Positions 13,260 to 19,472 of a DNA stretch of 19,472 nt are shown in pieces. The DNA comes from Bacteroidales bacterium. Lineage in GTDB: Bacteria > Bacteroidota > Bacteroidia > Bacteroidales > UBA12077. The position numbers were made by a program, and so were the translations under genes. Position 1 is the stretch's first letter, and each line of letters begins with the position of its first letter. Below the pieces are notes generated by a model. That model was given only the letters and a program-made list of their open reading frames with translations. It was not told where the DNA came from and made no database searches. Location: NCBI GenBank assembly GCA_030156305.1, contig JASGMZ010000027.1, positions 1 through 19,472 on the forward strand. Direction: 5' to 3'.

Positions 13260-13949
13260 ATGGGTATGATAAAAACAGAACAGCTGGTTAAAATATTTAG
13301 AACCGATGAAATTGAAACGACCGCCTTAAATAAAGTTGGCCTGGAGGTTAAAAAAGGAGAGTTTGTTGCGGTAATGGGCCCATCGGGTTGCGGAAAATCG
13401 ACCCTGTTAAATATTATTGGACTATTGGATAATCCTACCAGCGGAGAACTTTGGTTTGATGGTATTGAGGTGTCCGGGTTTAAGGAAAGACAGCGAACAG
13501 AATTACGAAAATCGAATATTGGTTTTGTTTTCCAAAGTTTTAATTTGATTGATGAGCTTACCGTGTATGAAAATATTGAGCTTCCGTTGTTGTATTTAAA
13601 AGTTTCTGCCAAAGAACGAAAAGAAAAAGTGGATGCTGTTCTTGAGCGCATGAAAATTGGCCATCGCCGTAAACACTTTCCTCAGCAGCTTTCGGGTGGG
13701 CAGCAGCAAAGGGTTGCCATTGCCAGGGCCGTTGTCGCAAACCCGAAACTAATTCTTGCCGATGAGCCTACGGGTAATCTTGATTCAGCCAATGGCGAAA
13801 AAGTAATGAAATTGCTTACCGAATTAAACAAGGAGGGAACAACCATTGTTATGGTAACGCACTCTCCATCCGATGCTGAGTATGCACATAGAATTGTTCA
13901 GCTATTCGATGGCCATATTGTAACCGAAAATATTAGTAAAATTTTATAA
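13260..13949 (+). CDS. ABC transporter ATP-binding protein, LolD/MacB-type
   Basis: A 229-residue ATPase subunit of the type VII (MacB/LolD/FtsE-like) ABC family, which drives envelope processes such as lipoprotein release or peptide efflux together with an FtsX-fold permease. Motifs are complete: Walker A GPSGCGKST (about 40-48), Q-loop FVFQSFNLID, signature LSGGQQQR, Walker B LILADEPTGNLDS, and switch histidine in MVTHS. The start may be ATG 13260 (MGMIKTEQ) or ATG 13266 (MIKTEQ), and no ribosome-binding site decides it. No permease gene lies beside it: upstream is pepE behind a terminator, downstream a DUF2807 gene with its own promoter. It must therefore work with a permease encoded elsewhere, if it is active. 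The substrate cannot be inferred. Confidence -1.
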   Translation: MGMIKTEQLVKIFRTDEIETTALNKVGLEVKKGEFVAVMGPSGCGKSTLLNIIGLLDNPTSGELWFDGIEVSGFKERQRTELRKSNIGFVFQSFNLIDELTVYENIELPLLYLKVSAKERKEKVDAVLERMKIGHRRKHFPQQLSGGQQQRVAIARAVVANPKLILADEPTGNLDSANGEKVMKLLTELNKEGTTIVMVTHSPSDAEYAHRIVQLFDGHIVTENISKIL

Positions 13950-13979
13950 TAAATTTTATTATCTATTAGTTTATAATTT

Positions 13980-14003
13980 ATAAGGGGACATTTGTCCCTT
14001 TAT
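13980..14003 (+). terminator. Hairpin after the ABC ATPase gene, possible terminator
   Basis: ATAAGGGGAC (13980-13989) pairs with GTCCCTTTAT (13994-14003) around a 4-base loop, giving a 10-bp stem with one G-U pair. Only short T stretches follow, so termination efficiency is uncertain. The TTTG inside the hairpin (13991-13994) may also serve as the -33 element of the next promoter. Confidence -1.
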
Positions 14004-14023
14004 TTATGCAATAAATATATTTG
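13991..14023 (+). promoter_or_regulatory. Promoter of the DUF2807 gene
   Basis: TTTG (13991-13994) and TATATTTG (14016-14023, exact TAnnTTTG) are separated by 21 bases and lie 23 bases before the ATG at 14047. This is one of the best promoter matches in the window and argues that the true start is 14047, since a GTG at 14023 would overlap the -7 box. Confidence -1.
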
Positions 14024-14046
14024 TGTACACTAAAAAAATTAACATC

Positions 14047-14733
14047 ATGAAAAATAAATTAATATTTACGCTATTATTCACATTTTTGTGTTTTGTCGGG
14101 TATACTCAAAACATAGAAGAACGGAAAATCGAATCATTTGATAAGATTAGTGTGTTTGGCAACATTCAGGTATTTTTAACCAAAGGGGAGGTAGGAACAG
14201 TAAAAATTAACTCAAAAGAGGTTAATCCTTCCGAAGTGGTTACCGAAATACAAGATAAACTTTTAAAAATAAAAATGAAATCAAATCTTTTTGATGATGT
14301 TACCGTTAAGGTATATTTAAATTATGATGAATTAAGGGAAATATCATCGAATGCTGCTGCTGAAATTATCGTAAAAGATAGAATTAAAGCCGATAAAATT
14401 ATTGCTACGGCTACCAGTGGAGGAAGAATTAAATTACAAGCTGATTTAAACGCAGTAGAGTTTAAAGTATATCAAGGAGGGCATATTGATATAACCGGGA
14501 AATCAAAATTACAAGAGTCATATGTGAATACCGGCGGTGTATTATCGGCAGCAGATTTTAAATGCGAAGAGGTTTTTATAAAAATGAATACCGGAGGGAA
14601 GGCGGATGTTTTTGTTCAGCAAAAAATTGATGCCAGAGTAAATACAGGAGCTAACTTATCCGTTTACGGGAAGGCGAAACAGGAAGTTTTAAAAACTTCG
14701 CTGGGAGGAGAAATCATTCGATGGAATGAATAA
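14047..14733 (+). CDS. Secreted DUF2807 (GIN-domain) protein
   Basis: A 228-residue exported protein. ATG 14047 is chosen because it opens on a signal peptide (MKNKLIFTLLFTFLCFVGYT) and lies behind a clear promoter; an in-frame GTG 24 bases upstream would add eight residues inside the promoter region. After the signal comes the characteristic EERKIESFDKISVFGNIQVF start, then repeated short beta turns with small residues (SNAAAEIIV, ATATSGGRIKL, YVNTGGVLSAADF, KMNTGGKADVFV, RVNTGANLSVYG) ending TSLGGEII. This repetitive pattern is the DUF2807/GIN domain, predicted to form a right-handed beta-helix and often called a putative autotransporter adhesin head domain. The real role is unknown; a surface or periplasmic location is likely. 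It is followed by a strong terminator and appears monocistronic. Confidence -1.
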   Translation: MKNKLIFTLLFTFLCFVGYTQNIEERKIESFDKISVFGNIQVFLTKGEVGTVKINSKEVNPSEVVTEIQDKLLKIKMKSNLFDDVTVKVYLNYDELREISSNAAAEIIVKDRIKADKIIATATSGGRIKLQADLNAVEFKVYQGGHIDITGKSKLQESYVNTGGVLSAADFKCEEVFIKMNTGGKADVFVQQKIDARVNTGANLSVYGKAKQEVLKTSLGGEIIRWNE

Positions 14734-14737
14734 ATAT

Positions 14738-14768
14738 AAAAAGGGCTGGTTCCAGCCCTTTTATTTTA
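14738..14768 (+). terminator. Strong Rho-independent terminator after the DUF2807 gene
   Basis: The arms AAAAGGGCTGG (14739-14749) and CCAGCCCTTTT (14752-14762) form a GC-rich, nearly loopless perfect inverted repeat followed by a T-rich tract. The A run on the left arm allows function in both directions, which suits the convergent gene at 14804-15010. Confidence -1.
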
Positions 14769-14782
14769 TAGATGTCTCGCCC

Positions 14783-14806
14783 TAAAATAAGTTATAACTT
14801 ATTTTA
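14783..14806. repeat. 24-bp perfect palindrome at a minus-strand stop codon
   Basis: The half-site TAAAATAAGTTA (14783-14794) is followed immediately by its exact reverse complement (14795-14806). Its right end contains the stop codon of the 14804-15010 gene. It may add to termination of that gene or be a protein-binding site; its AT-only composition and lack of a loop make it an unusual terminator. Confidence -1.
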
Positions 14807-15010
14807 ATCGTTTTCCTCTTCTTCGTCGTCGAGAAAATCATCCTCTTTGCCGTATAAGTCAATGTCCTCAAATTCTTCTATTTCGTCAAATATTTCTTTT
14901 TTGAAATATTTTTGTTTTTTGGGGGCATTTACTTTTTTAACTTTCATTTCTCTTTCATCACCAAATGATTTGTTCTTCTTTGATTTCTGAAATTTTTTGT
15001 TTGATTTCAT
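14804..15010 (-). CDS. Small charge-segregated protein, 68 residues
   Basis: A short protein with a strongly basic N-terminal half (MKSNKKFQKSKKNKSFGDE, then MKVKKVNAPKKQKYFKKE) and a strongly acidic C-terminal half (FDEIEEFEDIDLYGKEDD and DDEEEEND). It has no signal peptide or membrane helix, so it is probably cytoplasmic; such sequences are usually disordered and may bind nucleic acid or ribosomes through the basic part (inference). The clean start, complete frame and typical codon use favour a real gene, but I do not recognise a family. It lies downstream of the U32-family gene on the same strand, separated by 204 AT-rich bases, so co-transcription is uncertain. Its stop is embedded in a perfect palindrome. 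Confidence -1.
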   Translation of the reverse strand: MKSNKKFQKSKKNKSFGDEREMKVKKVNAPKKQKYFKKEIFDEIEEFEDIDLYGKEDDFLDDEEEEND

Positions 15011-15068
15011 TGATACACGAATGTTTGTTAAAATTTAACAATAATTAAATTTGATTATAAAGATTAAA

Positions 15069-15118
15069 TATTTTTTTTGAAGAGTTATTACCTATATTTC
15101 TGTATTTTTTTTTGAAGA
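15069..15118. repeat. Two direct repeats, TA-T(8-9)-GAAGA
   Basis: A 15-base element at 15069-15083 recurs with one extra T at 15103-15118, 34 bases from start to start, upstream of the minus-strand gene at 14804-15010. The rest of the 204-base gap (15011-15214) is AT-rich and shows no gene. Regulatory use is possible but the sequence is low in complexity. Confidence -1.
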
Positions 15119-15214
15119 CTATTAATATACTCAATAAGGGCTTTATTTTAAATTGCAAGTTAAATATTTTTTTATTTTTTTAAAAAAATTTTTGCAAAAA
15201 ATGATTGGATTATT

Positions 15215-16471
15215 TTATTGCTGTTTTATCTGTTTTGCATCAACTACTTTATATAATTTATCCGATCTTCTAATGAGTTGTTTAAGAGGGATAGAACACT
15301 TTTGGCCTTTTACGGCAGTATCTGTGTTTAGCTGATCAACGCGAATTTCCTTAACGGTAGTTTGAACAACTCCGGTTGTCGGGCCGGTTATAAGAATGTC
15401 ATCACCCACCGAAACCTGGTTAGTTTCGATTAGAAATTCGGCAACTTTAATTTTGGTAAAATAGTTGGTTCCTTTCCCGATATAAATTTTACGTTTAGTA
15501 GCGCGCGAACCATATTTGTGGCTCCACTCTCCTAATCGTTGCCCCAGGTAGTAACCATTCCAAAAACCACGATTAAAAACGGTAGCTAATCGCTCTTCCC
15601 AGTTTTTTATTTTTTCTTCGTTATAGGTTCCATCTATATAGGCCTCAATAGCTTCGCTATAACATTCACTAACCGTTTTAACATATTCTGGCGGACGAGC
15701 ACGTCCTTCAATTTTTAATACCCTAACTCCTGCATCAAGCACTTTATTTAAGAATTTGATAGTGCTTAAGTCTTTTGGAGACATAATGTATTCGTTGTCA
15801 ATTTCAAGTTCGTTGCCCGACTCTTTTTCTGTTACAATATATGCCTTACGGCAGGTTTGTAAACAAGCGCCTCGGTTTGCCGAATAATTTTTTTCGTGCA
15901 GGCTTAAATAACACTTTCCGGAAATTGCCATACATAAAGCACCATGGACAAAAAGTTCAATTTTTACAAGTTTCCCAGAGGGGCCTGTGATATTTTCTTT
16001 TTGTATGATTTGTGAAATTTCTGATATCTGGTCGAGGGTTAATTCTCTCGCTAATACAACAACATCGGCAAATTGGGCATAAAAACGGAGGCTTTCAATA
16101 TTACTAATATTTAGTTGTGTTGAGATGTGTACTTCAACACCCTTTTTATGAGCATAATTAATTACGGCTATATCAGAGGCAATAATTGCTGTTACATTAT
16201 TTGCTTTGGCTGCATCAACAATTTCCTGCATTAAAGGTATTTCGTGATCATAAATAACGGTATTTACTGTTAAGTATGATTTTAGGCCATGTGCTTCACA
16301 AATCGCAACAATTTTTTTTAAATCACTAAAAGTGAAATTGTTGGACGAATTTGCGCGCATATTCATCTTTTCAATGCCAAAATAAACGGAGTTTGCCCCA
16401 CCCTGAATAGCTGCCATTAGCGATTCATAAGAACCTACTGGAGCCATTATTTCAAAATCTTCTCTTTTCAT
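15215..16471 (-). CDS. U32-family protein (peptidase U32 / TrhP-like tRNA hydroxylation)
   Basis: A 418-residue cytoplasmic protein of the U32 family. It opens with the conserved IMAPVGSYESLMAAIQGGAN and has the family signature LFVHGALCMAISGKCYLS (about residues 175-192), then NRGACLQTCRKAY. The four cysteines in these two segments match the positions that in TrhP (E. coli YegQ) are thought to bind an iron-sulphur cluster. A TIM-barrel pattern precedes them (VEVHISTQLNISN, VVVLAREL), with KIEGRARPPEYV later, and the C-terminal part looks like a small beta-barrel domain (VSVGDDILITGPTTGVV). TrhP works in prephenate-dependent 5-hydroxylation of uridine 34 in tRNAs; other U32 members (RlhA, UbiU/V) hydroxylate rRNA or ubiquinone precursors. 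TrhP-like is the best fit; the old collagenase label is not supported. A minus-strand promoter lies just ahead of it. Confidence -1.
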   Translation of the reverse strand: MKREDFEIMAPVGSYESLMAAIQGGANSVYFGIEKMNMRANSSNNFTFSDLKKIVAICEAHGLKSYLTVNTVIYDHEIPLMQEIVDAAKANNVTAIIASDIAVINYAHKKGVEVHISTQLNISNIESLRFYAQFADVVVLARELTLDQISEISQIIQKENITGPSGKLVKIELFVHGALCMAISGKCYLSLHEKNYSANRGACLQTCRKAYIVTEKESGNELEIDNEYIMSPKDLSTIKFLNKVLDAGVRVLKIEGRARPPEYVKTVSECYSEAIEAYIDGTYNEEKIKNWEERLATVFNRGFWNGYYLGQRLGEWSHKYGSRATKRKIYIGKGTNYFTKIKVAEFLIETNQVSVGDDILITGPTTGVVQTTVKEIRVDQLNTDTAVKGQKCSIPLKQLIRRSDKLYKVVDAKQIKQQ

Positions 16472-16493
16472 TGTAGCTGTAAAATAATTGTTG

Positions 16494-16523
16494 CAAATTT
16501 AAATCATTCTAATGATAATCAAA
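16494..16523 (-). promoter_or_regulatory. Promoter of the U32-family gene
   Basis: On the minus strand, TAAATTTG (plus-strand 16494-16501) exactly matches TAnnTTTG and lies 22 bases before the start codon. A TTTG (plus-strand CAAA 16520-16523) stands 18 bases further upstream, slightly closer than in the other candidates. Confidence -1.
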
Positions 16524-16625
16524 TGAGATTAACGGGAAAAGAAAAATTTGAAAATACGCGTGATTCACACTTTTAAATCTTTTAGAATTTTTTTGGGCCA
16601 ATAAATCAATACTTCTGGTAAAGTA

Positions 16626-16658
16626 TTTGATATACAATGATAGGAATTTGTATTTTTG
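16626..16658 (+). promoter_or_regulatory. Promoter of the AsmA-like gene
   Basis: TTTG (16626-16629) and TATTTTTG (16651-16658, exact TAnnTTTG) are separated by 21 bases and end 24 bases before ATG 16683. Together with the minus-strand promoter it makes 16472-16682 a divergent regulatory region. Confidence -1.
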
Positions 16659-16682
16659 CAGGCATAAATTGTAGAAATAGTG

Positions 16683-19310
16683 ATGCAAACAATTAAATCT
16701 ATCGTTGTAGGATTAATTTTAGGATTGGTAATATTACTCATTACTTCGGGGTTAATTACCTATTTCTATAAAGATGAAGTAAGCTTGTATCTTGTTGAAG
16801 AGCTTAATGATCATATTTCGGCCAAAATTGATGTTGAGAAAGTAAATTTTTCTATTTTAAAAAAGTTTCCTAAAGCATCGGTAGAGTTGGAAAATGTTGT
16901 GGCTTATTCTCCTAAGGGATATTTTTCAAAAATTCAACAATTTAATACTGATACTCTTTTTGCGGCACAAAGTGTTTTTGTACAATTTAACCTCGCTGAT
17001 TTATTGAACAAAAATTATCAAATAACCGACATTCATCTAAATCGTGCCGACATTCGTTTGTTTGTAGATCATCTGGGCGATGCCAATTATATTTTTTGGA
17101 AACAAAAAACCGGAGATAAAAAATCGGAATTTACTATCGATTTAAAAGGGGTAAAGATTACGAACTCCGAGTTACTTTATTGCAACAATGTTACAAAAAC
17201 CACTTTAATAACAGCAATAGATAATCTTGATTTTGAAGGTAATTTTTCTCATAAAAATTATTTAATGAAGATACAATCCGAGTTGTTTATTAATCAACTT
17301 GAAGTGGATAAAATAAATTATTTAAAAAATAAAAATGTACAAACCAATTTAAAGTTAAATATTATTGATAAATTATATCAAATTGAAAATGGGATACTTA
17401 CGATTGAAAATTTAAAATTTATTGTAGATGGCGAAATTGATAATGCAGGGAATAAGCAAATTAATTTATTAATCAAGGGGAATAAATTACCTTTAAGATC
17501 TGTACTTCATAATTTGCCTCCATCAGTAGTAAAGGATTTTTCTACGATTAAGGGACAAACAGGCGATGTTTCAATTGACTTAAATATTAACGGAAATGAT
17601 ATAAGCGTTAACCGCCCGCAACTACAAGCTGGTTTTTTAGTTGAAAATGCAAGTATTTTCGATAAAAAAAGAAATATTGGCATCCATGATTTTTTTGTTG
17701 AAGGGAGCTATACTAATGGAGCAAATAAAGATCCTGTCTCAACGCAAATTATTTTCGAAAATTTTAATGCAACCATAAAAAACAGCCAGCTTAATGGAAA
17801 ATTGAAGTTAACCAATCTTCACGATCCGCAGGTTAATGCAGCACTATTCACCAGGTTAAATTTGGAAGATATTAATGCTTTTTTTAATGTTGACACCATT
17901 GCTTTGCTTAGTGGATATGCCGAAGCCAATATTAACTATAATGGTAAATATGCCAAGTTAAAAAACCTTCAATTTGCAGATTTGTTTACTCCGAATTATT
18001 TGGTTGATTTAACGCTTTCTGATGCAGTTTTTCAAATTAAAGATAATCCGGTAAAACTTGAGGGTATTAATGGGAACATTCAGCTAAACCGTAATTTAAA
18101 AGCGCAAAACCTGTCTTTTAAAATACAGGATAATGATTTTTTAATCAATGGTTATATTTCACAACTGTTTGATTATTTCCACCATCAAAAGATGTTTAAT
18201 GTTAATGCGTCAGTGGTTTCTAACCATATAAACCTTAGTCAGCTTTCGCTACTGTTTAAAAAAGATGACGAAAAAAATGCAGATCCTGTATATCGGTTAC
18301 CCGAGAAAGTGGCATTATCTTTAAAATTAGACATTAAAAATTTTGAGGTAGGAAAATTCTCTGCAACTGCTATTCGTGGGGATTTAAATTATAAACCACG
18401 AATGATCTCTTTGCATGAAATTTCTTTTTATTCGATGGATGGATATGTAAAAGCTGGCGGTGTTATTACTCAAAAGTTTAACAATGACTTTTTGGTTAGA
18501 ATGCAAAGCCGGTTAAATAAAATTAATATGCATCAACTCTTTTATTCGTTCAATAACTTTGGGCAGGAGTTTATTTCGAATAAAAACCTAAATGGAAATC
18601 TTTCCGGAGAGGTGTTTTTCTCTTCTGAATGGAACGACCGGTTGCAAATTAATAAAAAAACAATTCGATCGGAAAATAATATAATTATTATGAATGGTGA
18701 ATTAATAAACTTTGAACCTTTATTAGGGCTATCTAAATTTATTGATGTACAAGAGTTGCAACACATTAAATTTTCCACATTGAAAAATCAGATTACGATA
18801 AAAGATGAGAAGGTGTATATTCCTCAAATGGACATTGAGTCTTCTGCAATGAATATTGCAGCTTCTGGCATACATGGGTTTGACAATAATTTTACCTATC
18901 ATGTAAAAGTGCTCTTGTCGGATGTTATTTCCGGAAGATTAAAACGATCGGTTAAACGACACAGTGAATATGAAAATGTTGAAGACGACGGATTAGGGCG
19001 AACCTCTTTGTTTTTATTAATTGAGGGAAATCCAGAAGATTATAAAGTGAAATACGATCGAAAAGCTGCCCGGGAAGAATTAAAACAAAATATGCAGCAA
19101 GAAAAATTAACTTTAAAACAGATTTTCCAGGAGGAGTTTAGTTGGGGAGAAAACGATTCTTCTACCTTGATAAAAAAAGAAAAACAAACCAATAATAAAT
19201 TTGAGATTGAGTGGGAAGAGGACAAAGAAAACAAATCAGGAGAGAAAGAAACAATCCAGAATAACGAGCAAAAGTTTGTTATTGAATGGGAAGAAGATAC
19301 TATTTTGTAA
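16683..19310 (+). CDS. AsmA-like inner-membrane-anchored envelope protein
   Basis: An 875-residue protein; ATG 16683 is preferred to the adjoining GTG at 16680. It begins with one N-terminal membrane helix (about residues 8-28, VVGLILGLVILLITSGLITYF), followed by the AsmA start (HISAKIDVEKVNFSILKKFP, ASVELENVVAYSP), and a very long beta-rich periplasmic region with repeated motifs such as LNRADIRLFVDHLGDANYIF and VEGINGNIQLNR-like strands. The C-terminal AsmA part (GNLSGEVFFSSEW, INFEPLLGLSKFIDVQELQHIKFSTLKN) is recognisable. AsmA-family proteins are thought to form beta-grooves that carry phospholipids between membranes or affect outer-membrane assembly. After the fold comes a charged, Glu/Lys-rich tail (about 800-875) with two copies of KFxIEWEED at 839-847 and 864-872. 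It is transcribed divergently from the U32 gene from its own promoter. Family assignment is confident; the transport role is inferred. Confidence -1.
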   Translation: MQTIKSIVVGLILGLVILLITSGLITYFYKDEVSLYLVEELNDHISAKIDVEKVNFSILKKFPKASVELENVVAYSPKGYFSKIQQFNTDTLFAAQSVFVQFNLADLLNKNYQITDIHLNRADIRLFVDHLGDANYIFWKQKTGDKKSEFTIDLKGVKITNSELLYCNNVTKTTLITAIDNLDFEGNFSHKNYLMKIQSELFINQLEVDKINYLKNKNVQTNLKLNIIDKLYQIENGILTIENLKFIVDGEIDNAGNKQINLLIKGNKLPLRSVLHNLPPSVVKDFSTIKGQTGDVSIDLNINGNDISVNRPQLQAGFLVENASIFDKKRNIGIHDFFVEGSYTNGANKDPVSTQIIFENFNATIKNSQLNGKLKLTNLHDPQVNAALFTRLNLEDINAFFNVDTIALLSGYAEANINYNGKYAKLKNLQFADLFTPNYLVDLTLSDAVFQIKDNPVKLEGINGNIQLNRNLKAQNLSFKIQDNDFLINGYISQLFDYFHHQKMFNVNASVVSNHINLSQLSLLFKKDDEKNADPVYRLPEKVALSLKLDIKNFEVGKFSATAIRGDLNYKPRMISLHEISFYSMDGYVKAGGVITQKFNNDFLVRMQSRLNKINMHQLFYSFNNFGQEFISNKNLNGNLSGEVFFSSEWNDRLQINKKTIRSENNIIIMNGELINFEPLLGLSKFIDVQELQHIKFSTLKNQITIKDEKVYIPQMDIESSAMNIAASGIHGFDNNFTYHVKVLLSDVISGRLKRSVKRHSEYENVEDDGLGRTSLFLLIEGNPEDYKVKYDRKAAREELKQNMQQEKLTLKQIFQEEFSWGENDSSTLIKKEKQTNNKFEIEWEEDKENKSGEKETIQNNEQKFVIEWEEDTIL

Positions 19311-19390
19311 AAAAGTTATGATGGTTTATATACTATTATGATTAAGTTCTCGTTACATTAATTATTAACCTTAAAAAAAAGATTATTGAA

Positions 19391-19472
19391 TTGAACATTT
19401 ACACCAAAAAACAAAAGTGGAAATTATTTCTTTTATTTGTTGCTATTTTAATAGCAGCAGCATCTATACTTA
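19391..19472 (+). CDS. N-terminus of a membrane sensor histidine kinase (3'-truncated by window)
   Basis: A frame open to the window edge encodes LNIYTKKQKWKLFLLFVAI followed by LIAAASIL, that is, a short basic cytoplasmic start and a membrane helix. I recognise this NIYTKKxxWKLFL start from Bacteroidota two-transmembrane sensor histidine kinases. No ATG is available in frame after the upstream stop at 19343-19345; TTG at 19391 sits exactly where the family methionine is expected, so a TTG start is the best choice. It begins 80 bases after the AsmA-like gene on the same strand. The kinase domains are outside the window and their integrity cannot be judged. Confidence -1.
   Translation, partial: MNIYTKKQKWKLFLLFVAILIAAASIL

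Noticed and set aside
15153..15335. Plus-strand frame of 60 codons overlapping the end of the U32-family gene.
   Set aside because: Low-complexity Phe/Leu-rich product from AT-rich DNA, and its second half is antisense to the well-supported U32 coding region.
1..19472. Search for CRISPR arrays, tRNA/rRNA genes, transposases, integrases, toxin-antitoxin or phage-defence modules.
   Set aside because: No repeat-spacer pattern, RNA-gene signature or matching protein motif was found by reading both strands.

Overview
The window looks like chromosomal DNA of a Bacteroidota bacterium, probably near Bacteroidales/Marinilabiliales. Evidence seen in the sequence: AT-rich DNA, several TAnnTTTG-type -7 promoter boxes, an isolated atpD-atpC pair with a short epsilon subunit, a periplasmic-TPR hybrid histidine kinase, an ECF sigma/membrane anti-sigma pair next to a beta-barrel protein, a DUF2807 protein, a large AsmA-like protein and weak or absent Shine-Dalgarno sequences. 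No tRNA, rRNA, CRISPR array, transposase, integrase or phage gene was found.

Layout. (1) 1-869: 3' part of a polyprenyl (FPP/GGPP-type) synthase gene, disrupted near base 320 by an out-of-frame deletion. (2) 871-2026, minus: two tandem paralogous small outer-membrane beta-barrel genes separated by a terminator. (3) 2201-5728, plus: atpD, atpC, a secreted alpha/beta hydrolase and a family 9 (heptosyltransferase-like) glycosyltransferase with gaps of 6-26 bases, probably one operon. (4) 5882-8743: a 953-residue TPR-PAS-kinase-receiver hybrid sensor. (5) 9019-11579: ECF sigma factor, anti-sigma-like membrane protein and outer-membrane beta-barrel protein, closed by a terminator. (6) 11711-12272: remains of a decayed gene, probably a TPR-SpoIIE/PP2C phosphatase. 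(7) 12338-13051: pepE with a strong terminator. (8) 13260-14733: an ABC ATPase with no permease beside it, then a secreted DUF2807 protein. (9) 14804-16471, minus: a small charge-segregated protein and a U32-family (TrhP-like) protein. (10) 16683-19310: a large AsmA-like envelope protein. (11) 19391-end: N-terminus of another membrane sensor kinase, cut by the window edge.

The genes mostly serve energy conservation, envelope biogenesis and envelope or stress signalling (two membrane kinases and one ECF/anti-sigma pair). I do not see a convincing undescribed multi-gene system. The most notable observations are two damaged genes (polyprenyl synthase and the TPR-PP2C remnant), a possible short minus-strand ORF at 8752-8916, and several regulatory-looking repeats and palindromes.
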